This document shows positions 24,126 through 33,633 of a stretch of DNA of 64,000 nucleotides, piece after piece. Position 1 is the first letter of the stretch, and every line of letters starts with the position of its first letter. The notes under the pieces were generated by a model that was given only the letters and a program-made list of their open reading frames with translations, did not search any database and was not told where the DNA came from. Position numbers and translations under genes: made by a program. Source of the stretch: Clostridium acidisoli DSM 12555 (GTDB lineage Bacteria; Bacillota; Clostridia; Clostridiales; Clostridiaceae). The stretch is from NCBI RefSeq assembly GCF_900176305.1, contig NZ_FWXH01000002.1, positions 62,001 to 126,000 of the forward strand, in the 5' to 3' direction.

Positions 24126-25585
24126 ATGAAAAATGAAAAAGCACAATTGCAAGAAGAAAATCTTATTGATATAGCTGAAATACAATATAAATTAATAGAA
24201 ACTTCAGAATATCTTGTAAACAACAAATTAATAGTAAACTCTAATGAAGGTAATTTGCTAAATGAATTAAAAAATTGTTTAAAAGAATACATAGGGTTTT
24301 ATTTTAGTGTAGCATTTATAAACTTTAGTGGATTACAGCTTTTATTAGATAGTTTTAAAGATTTAGAAGAAAGAAATATAAAAGGGAGAATAATAACCTC
24401 CACATATTTGAACTTTACAGAACCTAAAGCTTTAGAAAGAATTAAAAGTTTAATAATATAGATTTGAAAATCTTTGTAGCAACAAAAGAATTAGGATTTC
24501 ATACTAAAGTTTATGTTTTTGAAATGGAAGAGGAATATAAAATAATTATAGGTTCATCTAACATTACTCAGAGAGCTCTTAAAAGTAATATTGAGTGGAA
24601 TATCAGAGCGATTTCTAAAAAGTATAATAATTTCACTAAGGAAATTTTGGAGGCGTATTTAAGTTTATGGGAAAAAACTTCAGAGTTAGATGAAAATTTT
24701 TTAATCAAATATGCAGAGTTTATCAAGAGAATAAAAGAAGATAATAAAAACAATAAACTTGAATTTAAAGATTATGAAATTATAAAACCTAATAAAATGC
24801 AAGAAAGGGCTTTAGAAAGTTTAAATAGAATCAGAAATAATGGGGAAAAACGAAGCATTGTAATAGCTGCAACTGGTACAGGAAAAACGTATATGGCTGC
24901 ATTTGATGTTTTAAATTGTAATCCACAAAAAATGCTTTTTATTGTACATAGAGAAGATATTTTGAGAGATGCAATGAAGACATTCAGAAAGCTTGCTAAA
25001 AATAGAGATAAGACTATGGGGTTTTTTACAGGAAATAAAAAAGATTTAGAAGCTGACTATTTATTTTCTACCATTCAATCTATGAATATAAGTCTTGAGG
25101 AATTTGATGAGAATCAATTTGAATACATAGTTATTGATGAAGCACATCATAGTAGTAGTCCGAGTTATCAAAGGGTTATTAATTATTTTAAGCCTAAATT
25201 TTTGTTAGGCATGACAGCGACACCAGAAAGAAGTGATAGTGACAACATTTATGATATTTATGATAATAATGTTGCATTATAACTTCGCCTTAGAGAAGCA
25301 AATGATAGATACAGCGTTTTTATCAAACTATAACAAAATTCATAGTTCTTTCAGAGGAAGTGGGCTTATAACAAATGGAAATGAATATTTCATTTTTGTA
25401 GACTTGCACAAGGAAGAAGAAATAAAAGAAAGTATAAACAAATTGATGGAGTAGTACAACCATATATTTATTTGGGGAAAGGGGACACCGTAAAATATTC
25501 TGGTGAAAAGCCAATAACAATACTTTTTAAGTTAGAAAAACAAGTTCCAGCGAATATATATAGTGAATTTACAGAAAAGGTATAA
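24126..25585 (+). pseudogene. Decayed PLD-helicase (DUF3427-type)
   Basis: Two ORFs (24126-24461 and 24464-25282) join by a frameshift near 24447 to give a PLD domain (FHTKVYVF, IIIGSSNITQ) and a helicase core (AATGTGKTYMAAF, VIDEAHH, GMTATPERSD). A stop follows at 25282, about 2 kb of helicase core is missing, and a C-terminal piece IDGVVQPYIYLGKGDTVKY...EFTEKV ends at 25585. The order matches the intact divergent gene at 26084-29059, but identity is only partial, so this is an old paralogue rather than a fresh copy. It is surely non-functional as a helicase. Confidence 0.8.
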
Positions 25586-25655
25586 TCTTTTGTCAAGATT
25601 TAAAATATAAAATTATGCTATAATAATACTACTAAGAAGTTTAGGAGAGAATAAT

Positions 25656-26039
25656 ATGAAGACAATAGAAGTAGTAGCTGCAATTATAAAGCATGAAGAT
25701 AAAATATTTGTTACTAGGCGCAGCTATGGTGAGTTTGAAAATTTATGGGAATTTCCAGGTGGAAAAGTGGAAGAAGGAGAAACTAAGGAAGAAGCACTTA
25801 TTCGTGAAATAAAGGAAGAATTAGAGTTAAATATTAATGTGGATACATATCTAACAACAGTGGAATATGATTACTCAACTTTTCATCTTATAATGCACTG
25901 TTATATATGTACTAAATACTATGGACAGTTAAAATTAAATGCACATAATGATGCCAAATGGATAGATATTAAAGAAGCAAAACAATTTGATTGGGTTCCG
26001 GCAGATATACAGGTAGTTAAAAAACTTTTAAGTATTTAA
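25656..26039 (+). CDS. Nudix hydrolase, MutT/8-oxo-dGTPase type
   Basis: The 127-residue enzyme has a full Nudix box, from GGKVEEGETKEEALIREI through KEELEL (G-x5-E-x7-REUxEExGU with Leu replacing the last Gly). It starts MKTIEVVAAIIKHEDKIFVTRR as in MutT/CtpA. It hydrolyses oxidised or other nucleoside triphosphates. TAGGAGAG precedes the ATG. Relatives are often adjacent to DUF3427 helicases, so it may belong to the neighbouring system rather than to housekeeping repair. Confidence 0.88.
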   Translation: MKTIEVVAAIIKHEDKIFVTRRSYGEFENLWEFPGGKVEEGETKEEALIREIKEELELNINVDTYLTTVEYDYSTFHLIMHCYICTKYYGQLKLNAHNDAKWIDIKEAKQFDWVPADIQVVKKLLSI

Positions 26040-26044
26040 AATAA

Positions 26045-26078
26045 AGTGATGTTTTTACTTATACTTAAAAACATCACT
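26045..26078. terminator. Bidirectional terminator between Nudix and helicase genes
   Basis: AGTGATGTTTTTA (26045-26057) pairs perfectly with TAAAAACATCACT (26066-26078). CTTTTTT follows on the plus strand and TTTATTTT on the minus strand. It serves both convergent genes. Confidence 0.85.
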
Positions 26079-26083
26079 CTTTT

Positions 26084-29059
26084 TTAAGAAATTATGTAAT
26101 CATAAATATCATCTCTAACAGGAGTATGAAGTGAATATTCAATTTCTACAGCAGGGTCGTTAGTTATATCCATATTGATGGCCGTAAAGTTTCCAGTAGG
26201 GGTAACTTTACCTAAAAAGTAGAATTCTTTTGAAATCTTATCATCCTTGTTTTTTCTTACAAATAGTGAGATCTCTAAGCCAGTTTCCTTAGAATTTTTT
26301 ATATGCATAATATCAGATGAAGAAAGATTTCTAGGATGTTTTGATAGTCCTATTATAGTTGAAGGTGATATGAATCTATCTTTGTATCTTATAGAATCGC
26401 TTATATCTTCAGATTTATTATAGTTAATAAATACTGGAAAAGTATTGGTTGTTTTATTATAAGCATAGCCACCAATATTAGTTGCAACTACATTTTTATC
26501 CCATTCCAGTATTCTACAAACATCCTCATAAGTATATTTTTGATATAACTTAAAATTAGTATTAAGGTAGTTATCACTGAAATTTTTCTTAAACCTATAT
26601 ATTCCAAATTCAAGTAAATCTAATACATTTTGTTTGAACTTCTCGTCTTTTAAATTATCTTCAAAAACTTCTGAAATATCATAATCATGAGATGTTTTCT
26701 TTAAAAAAATACAGTTACTATAAGTAGTCTTTCCAGTACCAGTAGCAAAATTATTCGTAAGAACATTAAAAACGGAAATTTCTGTACTAGGCTTAAACAT
26801 TATGTTGTAATTCAATTTTAATGTTTCTCTCAGTTTTGACATAAGATCGTGCTTATATAATATTGCAAGTTTAAGCATCTCTAATTCATGAATTCTTTTG
26901 CCAGAAGCAAGTTTCTTTGAAATAAATTCTATAAATAGACTTTGAATTTTTGAAAAGTTAATTTTATAATCTTTATCATATTTTTTTAAAAAAACATGAT
27001 AGGAACCTAAAGAATTATTTTCAAAAATTCTTATTGGATCTATAGAGTTATATGTATCAAAGTCCATTAGTGATGGGATTTTTCCCATTTTTTGTTTTAG
27101 AGTGTTGTAACTTTCTTTTATGAAATTTATTGCATTAAAGTTTGTATTATCAATAGATTCAAAAATACGTTTCTTGGAAATTTCATCAAAGTTCACAGTA
27201 GAACAACCAGGAATTATTCTACTTCCTTCCATAACGTATTTTCTAATTGTATCTTTATTATAAGTATTATCACCTGATAATGCTATGGGAATCAAAAAAT
27301 TATTCTTATAATTGCCTACAAAATCAATTACAACAACAAACTCTTTATTATCAGATTTTCTAAGACCACGACCTAGTTGTTGCACGAAAACTATTGCAGA
27401 TTTGGTAGGACGAAGCATTATAATTTGATTTACAGAAGGAATATCAACTCCTTCGTTAAAAATATCTACAGTAAAAATATAGTCAAGATAATTTTTGTTA
27501 TTACCAGCAAGTTCTAGGCGTTCAATTGCTTCGTCACGTAAGCTATTAGAGCTACTTCCATCAAGATAAAGTGTCTTTAAACCCCTATTATTAAAGCTGT
27601 TAGACAGTTCTTTAGCCTCTTTTATATTTCTACAGAAAACCAATCCCCTTACTTTATCACCTGAGAAACCGTAAAAGTTAATTTTGTCAATGATATGAGT
27701 AACTCTTTCGTTACTCACCAAATTGTGAAATTGTGATGCTTCATCTAAAAAATTTCCGTCTATTGATACATCTGTAATGCCGAAATAGTGAAAAGGACAT
27801 AGTAGGTCCTCTTCTAAGGCTTGCTGTAGTCTAATTTCATAGGCAATATTATGATCAAACATTTTAAATATGTCAAAATCATCTGATCTCTCAGGAGTAG
27901 CAGTCATTCCAAGTAAAAATTTAGGATGAAAATAGTCTATAATTTTTTGATATGTATTTCCACCAGCTTTATGTACTTCGTCAATAATAATATAATCAAA
28001 TGCATCTCTTTTAAAAGAAAATAAAATTTCATCTTTTGCAAGCATTATATTTGTAGAAAACAGAAAATTACTATCTGTATTTTTATAATTACCAGACAAA
28101 AGTCCCATACTTAAAGTATCTTCAAAAACATTTTTAAAGCTTTCTAAAGCTTGCTTTGCAATTTTTTCTCTATGTACAATAAATAAAGCCCTATGAGGAT
28201 TAAAGTTTCGTACATCAAAGGCTGATAGATAGGTTTTACCTGTTCCAGTAGCAGAGATTAGGATTGCTTTTTTTATGCCATTCCTTCTAAGATTGTCTAA
28301 AGAAGAAATAGCAGCTATTTGCATCTTATTAGGATGTAATGTATATTGAGATATTCTTGGAACAGTGCTATTTTTAAGAGCTTCTCTTTGTTTTTTATAT
28401 ATTTTTTCATAAGTTTCTATCCATTCTATTGATAGAAAGTCAGCCTGGTTCCACATAAGTTCAAATTCATCTAATACCCCACCAGTTAAAGAACCTTCTT
28501 CTAAAGAGGATATCTTTATGTTCCATTCCTTGTTCTTTGTTAAAGCGGTTTGAGTTAAATTGGAACTACCTACTATAATTTTATAGTGATCACTTTTCTT
28601 AAAAATATAACCTTTTGTGTGAAAGCTATCCTTGGTATACATCTTTAGATTTATGTTGTCAAATTCTAAAAGCTTTTTTAAAGCCTTAGGCTCACTAAAA
28701 TTTAGATAATCTGTTGTTATGATTCTGCCTTTTATATTTTTTTCTTTTAAAATTTTTAAGGTTTCTAAAAGTGGCGTTATACCACTATTGGTTATAAAAG
28801 CAACAGAGAACATAAATTCACTGCAACTATTTAGCTCAGATATGATTTCGCTTAATACTTTGCTTCCTTTGCTATAATCATTTATTAGCAGTTTAGGCAT
28901 AAGTGCTAAATTGGAATTGATAACGCTATTAATTAGTGCAGTTTTTGTAGAGTCAATTATATCCCTGCTAATATTAGAATTATTGGTTTCATCTATAGAC
29001 TTAAATGAAATAGATGAAGCTATATTGTCAGCTTTAATTGTTTTAGTAGGTTTGTCCAT
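26084..29059 (-). CDS. PLD-nuclease/superfamily 2 helicase with DUF3427-type C-terminus
   Basis: The 991-residue protein has an N-terminal phospholipase-D-type nuclease region (residues about 75-190; His147-x-Lys149, then GSSN ending at 167). A DEAD/DEAH helicase follows, with Walker A SATGTGKT (269-276), DEVH in IIIDEVHKAGG, MTATPERSD and motif VI FVQQLGRGLRKS. A large C-terminal DUF3427-like region includes TSHDYDISE and KSEDISDSIRYKDRF. Such proteins combine DNA cutting and translocation and occur in defence islands. GGAGG precedes the ATG. It appears intact, while its paralogue on the other strand is decayed. Confidence 0.85.
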   Translation of the reverse strand: MDKPTKTIKADNIASSISFKSIDETNNSNISRDIIDSTKTALINSVINSNLALMPKLLINDYSKGSKVLSEIISELNSCSEFMFSVAFITNSGITPLLETLKILKEKNIKGRIITTDYLNFSEPKALKKLLEFDNINLKMYTKDSFHTKGYIFKKSDHYKIIVGSSNLTQTALTKNKEWNIKISSLEEGSLTGGVLDEFELMWNQADFLSIEWIETYEKIYKKQREALKNSTVPRISQYTLHPNKMQIAAISSLDNLRRNGIKKAILISATGTGKTYLSAFDVRNFNPHRALFIVHREKIAKQALESFKNVFEDTLSMGLLSGNYKNTDSNFLFSTNIMLAKDEILFSFKRDAFDYIIIDEVHKAGGNTYQKIIDYFHPKFLLGMTATPERSDDFDIFKMFDHNIAYEIRLQQALEEDLLCPFHYFGITDVSIDGNFLDEASQFHNLVSNERVTHIIDKINFYGFSGDKVRGLVFCRNIKEAKELSNSFNNRGLKTLYLDGSSSNSLRDEAIERLELAGNNKNYLDYIFTVDIFNEGVDIPSVNQIIMLRPTKSAIVFVQQLGRGLRKSDNKEFVVVIDFVGNYKNNFLIPIALSGDNTYNKDTIRKYVMEGSRIIPGCSTVNFDEISKKRIFESIDNTNFNAINFIKESYNTLKQKMGKIPSLMDFDTYNSIDPIRIFENNSLGSYHVFLKKYDKDYKINFSKIQSLFIEFISKKLASGKRIHELEMLKLAILYKHDLMSKLRETLKLNYNIMFKPSTEISVFNVLTNNFATGTGKTTYSNCIFLKKTSHDYDISEVFEDNLKDEKFKQNVLDLLEFGIYRFKKNFSDNYLNTNFKLYQKYTYEDVCRILEWDKNVVATNIGGYAYNKTTNTFPVFINYNKSEDISDSIRYKDRFISPSTIIGLSKHPRNLSSSDIMHIKNSKETGLEISLFVRKNKDDKISKEFYFLGKVTPTGNFTAINMDITNDPAVEIEYSLHTPVRDDIYDYIIS

Positions 29060-29210
29060 TTTATGTGCCTCCGCGTAAAAATTTGTATATATGATTAAAT
29101 ATAGTATACTATAAAGTAGATTTATTTATAAAGTATAAAATCAAATCCTATTTATATACTTTGATTGAAAGTAAAATTTCTGGATAAGTTTCCCAAAAAG
29201 GAACAATGAA

Positions 29211-29426
29211 ATGAAGAAGGTACATGATGTATTGCAGGTAGTAAGCAAAGATGCAGATGGAAAAGCAGAACTTCCTATAAGTATGTTAGTAAAAAAGTTT
29301 AAATACCTTCCAAATAGTTATAAAGAAAACATAAAAAGGCTATCAGAAGAAACTTTAGACCTTATTGCTACAGATGTATTTGATATGAAAAACTTAGATG
29401 AGCTTAAGAGATATTTTGTAAAATAA
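29211..29426 (+). CDS. Small DUF4351-like protein
   Basis: The 71-residue protein is mostly helical and contains LPISMLVKKFKYLP and LSEETLDLIATDVFDMKN, the pattern of DUF4351 tails of Rpn/PD-(D/E)XK transposase-like proteins. It has no nuclease domain of its own, so it may be a truncated remnant that still has a start (AAAGGAAC before the ATG). A decayed homologue lies at 23930-24090, also next to a PLD-helicase. Confidence 0.55.
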   Translation: MKKVHDVLQVVSKDADGKAELPISMLVKKFKYLPNSYKENIKRLSEETLDLIATDVFDMKNLDELKRYFVK

Positions 29427-29454
29427 GCTTATCTACAAAAAGGAGTGAGTATAA

Positions 29455-29949
29455 ATGGACATTAAAAAAATGATTGCTTCTAAAAATTATAAAAGGCCAA
29501 GTGACGATGAGTTAAAGAAAAAACTAAAGGATATTCAATATAAGGTTGCAGTTGAAAGTAACACAGAAAGAGCTTTTTCAAATGAATATTGGGATAACAA
29601 TAATATAGGAATATATGTAGATATATTAACAGGAGAGCCTCTATTTTCATCTTTAGATAAATTTGATTCAGGATGTGGATGGCCAAGTTTTACTAAGCCA
29701 GTTGTAGAGGAAGTTGTAAAATATAAAACTGATAATAGCTATGGCATGCTTAGAACTGAAGTAGTAAGTAAAAATGGAAATACTCACTTAGGTCATGTGT
29801 TTAAGGATGGTCCTAAAGATAAAGGTGGAAATAGATTTTGCATTAACAGTGCCTCAATAAAATTTATACCTTTAGAGGATATGGAAAAAGAAGGATATGG
29901 GTATTTGAAGGAGATAATATTCAAAGATGAGAATACAAAGGAAGATTAG
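29455..29949 (+). CDS. msrB: Peptide methionine-R-sulfoxide reductase
   Basis: The 164-residue enzyme reduces methionine-R-sulfoxide in oxidised proteins. Diagnostic motifs are [28 protein letters not shown] and the catalytic cysteine in [14 protein letters not shown]. The two zinc CXXC pairs of some MsrB proteins are absent. AAGGAGTG precedes the ATG. It is co-directional with the tyrosine phosphatase gene 45 bp downstream. Confidence 0.95.
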   Translation: MDIKKMIASKNYKRPSDDELKKKLKDIQYKVAVESNTERAFSNEYWDNNNIGIYVDILTGEPLFSSLDKFDSGCGWPSFTKPVVEEVVKYKTDNSYGMLRTEVVSKNGNTHLGHVFKDGPKDKGGNRFCINSASIKFIPLEDMEKEGYGYLKEIIFKDENTKED

Positions 29950-29994
29950 TAGTTTATTAGGTGTTATGTGTTGGATTGGAGGATTGTAATTAAT

Positions 29995-30459
29995 ATGATA
30001 AAAATAATGTTTGTATGCCACGGCAATATATGTCGCTCACCTATGGCAGAATTTGTTTTAAAGGATATTGTTAAAAATAGAGGTATTGAAAAAGAGTTTT
30101 ATATTTCATCTTCAGCTACTAGCACAGAAGAAATAGGAAATAGAGTACACAATGGCACAAGAAAAAAGCTTGCTAATTATGGCATAAGTGTGGAAGGTAA
30201 ATATGCAGTGCAAGTAAGTAAAAGTGATTATTATAAGTATGACTATTTCCTAGCAATGGATAGTTATAATATAAGGAACTTGCTTAAGATATTTGGACAA
30301 GATCCAGAAAATAAAGTGTACAAGCTTTTGGATTTTAGTGAAAGCCCAAGAGATATAGCTGATCCCTGGTATACTGGAAATTTTGATGAAACTTACGATG
30401 ATATAGTTCAAGGCTGTGAAGGTTTTTTAATGAAGCATAATTTTTATAAGTGGGGCTGA
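29995..30459 (+). CDS. Low-molecular-weight protein tyrosine phosphatase
   Basis: The 154-residue enzyme has the P-loop VCHGNICRSPMAE (C-x5-R) at its N-terminus and the catalytic acid region DIADPWYTGNFDETYDDI near its end. It dephosphorylates tyrosine or arginine residues of proteins. A GTG nine codons upstream is open, but MIKIMFVCHGN is the normal family start. GGAGG lies 12 bases before it. A 10-bp hairpin overlaps the stop codon (30454-30475) and may terminate transcription. Confidence 0.9.
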   Translation: MIKIMFVCHGNICRSPMAEFVLKDIVKNRGIEKEFYISSSATSTEEIGNRVHNGTRKKLANYGISVEGKYAVQVSKSDYYKYDYFLAMDSYNIRNLLKIFGQDPENKVYKLLDFSESPRDIADPWYTGNFDETYDDIVQGCEGFLMKHNFYKWG

Positions 30460-30478
30460 CTTACCTAAGTCAGTCTCA

Positions 30479-31096
30479 TCAATTCTTATAAATTATGCTG
30501 ACGATTATATCAGCTTCTACTAAGGCAGTATTAGAAAGCATAACCTCAGGGTTACAGCTTGAAACTATATTCTTAATTAAAATTAAATCCTTTGATGCAG
30601 CTTCTAAAACTTTATCATAAATAGTGCATTTAAAACTACCACTTACAGTGTAAAAACAAATTGTTTCTAAATTTTTATTTGGTGGAGTTTTATATTCAAA
30701 ATTAAGTTGGCTGTTAGGTTTAAGGCTAAGGTAAAGTAAGTCACCATCATAATTTTCCCTTGTCATTAAATTAAAGACAGTGGACTGGCCATAAGTTTTA
30801 GTTGTTAAGTCACCCATAAAGGCGTCTTGTTCAAAAGAAGTAAGTGTTTTCTTATACTTATTTTCATGGTCAAGGGTTATTTTACCGTCTATAACCATAA
30901 GTTTACGAGAAATGTTTGGCAGATTAGTAAAAGTAGATTCATCTATATCAATTTTAGCAACTCCTAGTCTCCATAAAAAGTTTTTACTGGCATAATCAGA
31001 ATTTAATGGATAGGTTGTAAGTTCTGTAGCCATGCCTCCAGACCAAAAAGTGGGTTTATAATTTTTTTGCTTTAGTAAGGTTACATTATACTTCAT
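30479..31096 (-). CDS. HutD/Ves-family cupin protein
   Basis: The 205-residue protein has WSGGMATELTTYP, LWRLGVAKI, FTNLPNISRKLMVIDG and a C-terminal pair of beta segments, the pattern of the HutD family (PF05962). HutD proteins are double cupins linked to histidine utilisation or environmental stress; their biochemistry is poorly known. No hut genes are nearby. It is convergent with the phosphatase gene. Confidence 0.8.
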   Translation of the reverse strand: MKYNVTLLKQKNYKPTFWSGGMATELTTYPLNSDYASKNFLWRLGVAKIDIDESTFTNLPNISRKLMVIDGKITLDHENKYKKTLTSFEQDAFMGDLTTKTYGQSTVFNLMTRENYDGDLLYLSLKPNSQLNFEYKTPPNKNLETICFYTVSGSFKCTIYDKVLEAASKDLILIKNIVSSCNPEVMLSNTALVEADIIVSIIYKN

Positions 31097-31197
31097 ATAT
31101 CAATTACCTCTATTCTTATATTATAATATGTTTATATTTATTATAATAAATAAAGGTAATATAAAAAAGATATTTGGTAAACAGAAAGGGATCAATA

Positions 31198-31674
31198 ATG
31201 AATAATAATTTAGAATACAAAAAGATATATTCAACAGATTATGAGATACTAACAAGGATAATGACATCTGCATTTAATGAAGATACCGCCATAAACACTA
31301 ACTTAAAAGAAGATGGGCCTACAGGATATAATGATGGAACATTAATAAAAAAACTTAATGAGCAAGAGGGCTTTCAAAGTTATAAAATAATATATGAAAA
31401 TAATATTGTTGGAGCTTATACAATAGAAATTGCTCACAATGATGAATATACTTTAGAAATGCTTTTTATCGATCCAACGTATAGGAATGAACATTTAGGA
31501 ACACTTGTTTGGAAAGATATACAGCAAAAATATATATCTGCAAAGAGCTGGACCGTTGAAACTCCAGATTATTCAAAAAGAAATCACCATTTTTATACTG
31601 AAAAATGTGGTTTTACATTTTACAAAGAAAACATACACCCTAATGGTTGTAAGTCATTTGTTTTTAAAAAATAA
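31198..31674 (+). CDS. GNAT acetyltransferase
   Basis: The 158-residue protein has the acetyl-CoA binding stretch LEMLFIDPTYRNEHLGTLVW and the C-terminal HHFYTEKCGFTFYKEN. AAAGGGATC lies before the chosen ATG; an upstream TTG eight codons earlier lacks a better site. Substrate unknown. It precedes a metallo-beta-lactamase-fold gene by 18 bp. Confidence 0.8.
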   Translation: MNNNLEYKKIYSTDYEILTRIMTSAFNEDTAINTNLKEDGPTGYNDGTLIKKLNEQEGFQSYKIIYENNIVGAYTIEIAHNDEYTLEMLFIDPTYRNEHLGTLVWKDIQQKYISAKSWTVETPDYSKRNHHFYTEKCGFTFYKENIHPNGCKSFVFKK

Positions 31675-31692
31675 AATTCTAGGAGGATATAA

Positions 31693-32385
31693 ATGCAAAA
31701 TTACATAACGAATAAAATTAGACAAGGTTTTTATTGTATAGAACAAGGATTTGTTCGTAGTTTTTTGATTGAGGGGGATAAAGAAGCGTTACTTATTGAC
31801 ACTGGAGTTGGCGATGGTAATTTAAAAGAATATGTAGAAAAAATAACCAAGCTTCCCATAACTGTAATCTTTACACATGCAGATGGTGACCATGTAGGAG
31901 CTGCAGAAAAGTTCCATCGACGATTTATGCATCCATGCGAATTTGGTTATTACAAGAGTAAGAATGAAAAGACAGTACCAATGGAGCCAATTTGGGAAGG
32001 TGATGTTATAAATCTTGGTAGCTATTGCTTTGAGGTTATACTCATACCAGGTCATACCCCTGGCAGTATTGCATTACTTGAAAAGGAGAAGCGTTTTCTG
32101 ATTGGTGGAGATAGCATACAGATTGGAAGTATATTTATGTTTGGAAATGGTCGTGATTTTAATGCCTATCGTGCAAGCATGAGGAAGCTGCAAGGCAAAT
32201 TGAAGGAATTCGATACTGTATATGCGTCTCATAATGTACTTTCAATGGAAGCAAATACGGTTAATTTGCTTTATACAGCAGCAGGCAAGGTAATGGAAAA
32301 CAAAGTTCATGGGAAACCTGAAGAACGTTTCGATGGTAAAGTCAAGTGTTATGAGACAGATGGGGTATCTTTTTATGCAGAATAA
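31693..32385 (+). CDS. Metallo-beta-lactamase-fold hydrolase
   Basis: The 230-residue enzyme has the metal motif FTHADGDHVGA (H-x-D-x-D-H form), the second His in IPGHTPGS and the bridging Asp in IGGDSIQ. The fold covers lactonases, thioesterases and glyoxalase II-like hydrolases; the substrate is not readable. AGGAGG precedes the ATG. Its 3' end overlaps the start of the next acetyltransferase by 11 bases, indicating one operon. Confidence 0.88.
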   Translation: MQNYITNKIRQGFYCIEQGFVRSFLIEGDKEALLIDTGVGDGNLKEYVEKITKLPITVIFTHADGDHVGAAEKFHRRFMHPCEFGYYKSKNEKTVPMEPIWEGDVINLGSYCFEVILIPGHTPGSIALLEKEKRFLIGGDSIQIGSIFMFGNGRDFNAYRASMRKLQGKLKEFDTVYASHNVLSMEANTVNLLYTAAGKVMENKVHGKPEERFDGKVKCYETDGVSFYAE

Positions 32386-32905
32386 AGGAACAAATCATAA
32401 CTTAAGATTGGCCAATATAAACGACTTATCCAAACTCAAAGCTGTGTATGGAAACATAATTGATAATATGAACAGAAACAACATACAAATTTGGGACGAG
32501 ATCTATCCGTGTCAGTTTTTTAGCGAGGATATAGAAAAAAATCGCCTTTATTTATTGGTGGATGAGAATGATGATATAGTTGCAGCGTTTGCATTATGTG
32601 AATCAAATGCTGGAGAAAGTTATGTGAAATGGGAAAATACCCATGACAAGGCATTATATCTTGACCGCTTTGGAGTTAATGTTGATTATTCAAGACGAGG
32701 AATCGGCAGTATAATGCTTAAGCATGCTATTACGCTAACTAAGCAGAAACATTCTAAATATTTAAGGCTTTTTGTTGTGGATATAAATAAACCAGCTATT
32801 AATCTATATTCAAAAAACGGATTTACGCAGGTAGATGGAGTTTATGAAGAAAAAATCGATGATGACATTATATTGCGCGAATATGGATTTGAAATAGAAG
32901 TATAG
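32375..32905 (+). CDS. GNAT acetyltransferase
   Basis: The 176-residue protein has DRFGVNVDYSRRGIGSIMLK (motif A with R-R-G-I-G) and INKPAINLYSKNGFTQVDG (motif B). The chosen ATG overlaps the preceding stop by 11 bases, after GGGG. An in-frame ATG 22 codons upstream would add unrelated sequence. Substrate unknown. Confidence 0.82.
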   Translation: MQNKGTNHNLRLANINDLSKLKAVYGNIIDNMNRNNIQIWDEIYPCQFFSEDIEKNRLYLLVDENDDIVAAFALCESNAGESYVKWENTHDKALYLDRFGVNVDYSRRGIGSIMLKHAITLTKQKHSKYLRLFVVDINKPAINLYSKNGFTQVDGVYEEKIDDDIILREYGFEIEV

Positions 32906-32972
32906 ATGTGAATGCATTGGCAAAAGCATGGTTTGTTATTGAACAAATATAAAAGTAAATGGAGGTTTATAG

Positions 32973-33503
32973 ATGTCCAGCAATAGAAAATTAGTTTTAT
33001 ATATTGCAACAAGTTTAGATGGTTACATAGCCACAGAAGATGATTCCTTGGAATGGTTGTTTAAAATTGAAGGTGAAGGAGATAATGGATATTCTGAATT
33101 CTACAACACAGTTGATACTATTCTAATTGGTAGAAGAACTTATGACTGGATTATTGAGAAAGAAAAAGGAAACTTTCCTTATAAGAATAAAAAGTGTTAT
33201 GTATTTTCTAAATCAGAAAAAGGTAAGAATGAAAATGTAGAATTTATTAATCAAGATGTAGTAGAATTTACAAATAAAATCAAAAGACAGGATGGAGGAA
33301 ACATATGGCTTGTTGGCGGTGGTGTTCTTCTAAATTCTTTTATTAAAGAAAGGTTAGTTGACGAATTTGTTATTACTATATCACCTACACTAATAGGTCA
33401 TGGAATACCTTTATTTAAAAAAAATGATTTTGAGTTAGAACTAAAGTTAAAGGGGCTAAGGAGATTCAATCAATTTGTAGAACTCCATTACGAGGTGAAA
33501 TAA
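32973..33503 (+). CDS. DHFR/RibD-like reductase (YwjB/YyaP group)
   Basis: The 176-residue protein begins with LYIATSLDGYIATEDDSLEWL and has TILIGRRTYDWI and IWLVGGGVLLNSFI, the nucleotide-binding pattern of the RibD C-terminal/dihydrofolate reductase fold. These proteins use NADPH on pteridine-like or unknown substrates. GGAGG precedes the ATG. Confidence 0.85.
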   Translation: MSSNRKLVLYIATSLDGYIATEDDSLEWLFKIEGEGDNGYSEFYNTVDTILIGRRTYDWIIEKEKGNFPYKNKKCYVFSKSEKGKNENVEFINQDVVEFTNKIKRQDGGNIWLVGGGVLLNSFIKERLVDEFVITISPTLIGHGIPLFKKNDFELELKLKGLRRFNQFVELHYEVK

Positions 33504-33573
33504 AACAATTAAAATTTAATTCACAATTTTCTTATATTAATAATTATAGGTGGTCAATCCCCCAGATTGTGAA

Positions 33574-33613
33574 GTTAATGAAATAAAATGAACAATTATT
33601 TTATTTCATTAAC
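33574..33613. terminator. Bidirectional terminator
   Basis: A perfect 16-bp inverted repeat (33574-33589 with 33598-33613) with an 8-base loop sits between the convergent reductase and nitroreductase genes. The stem itself is rich in A and T. Confidence 0.7.
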
Positions 33614-33633
33614 AATTCAAAAGGAGTTAAAAA

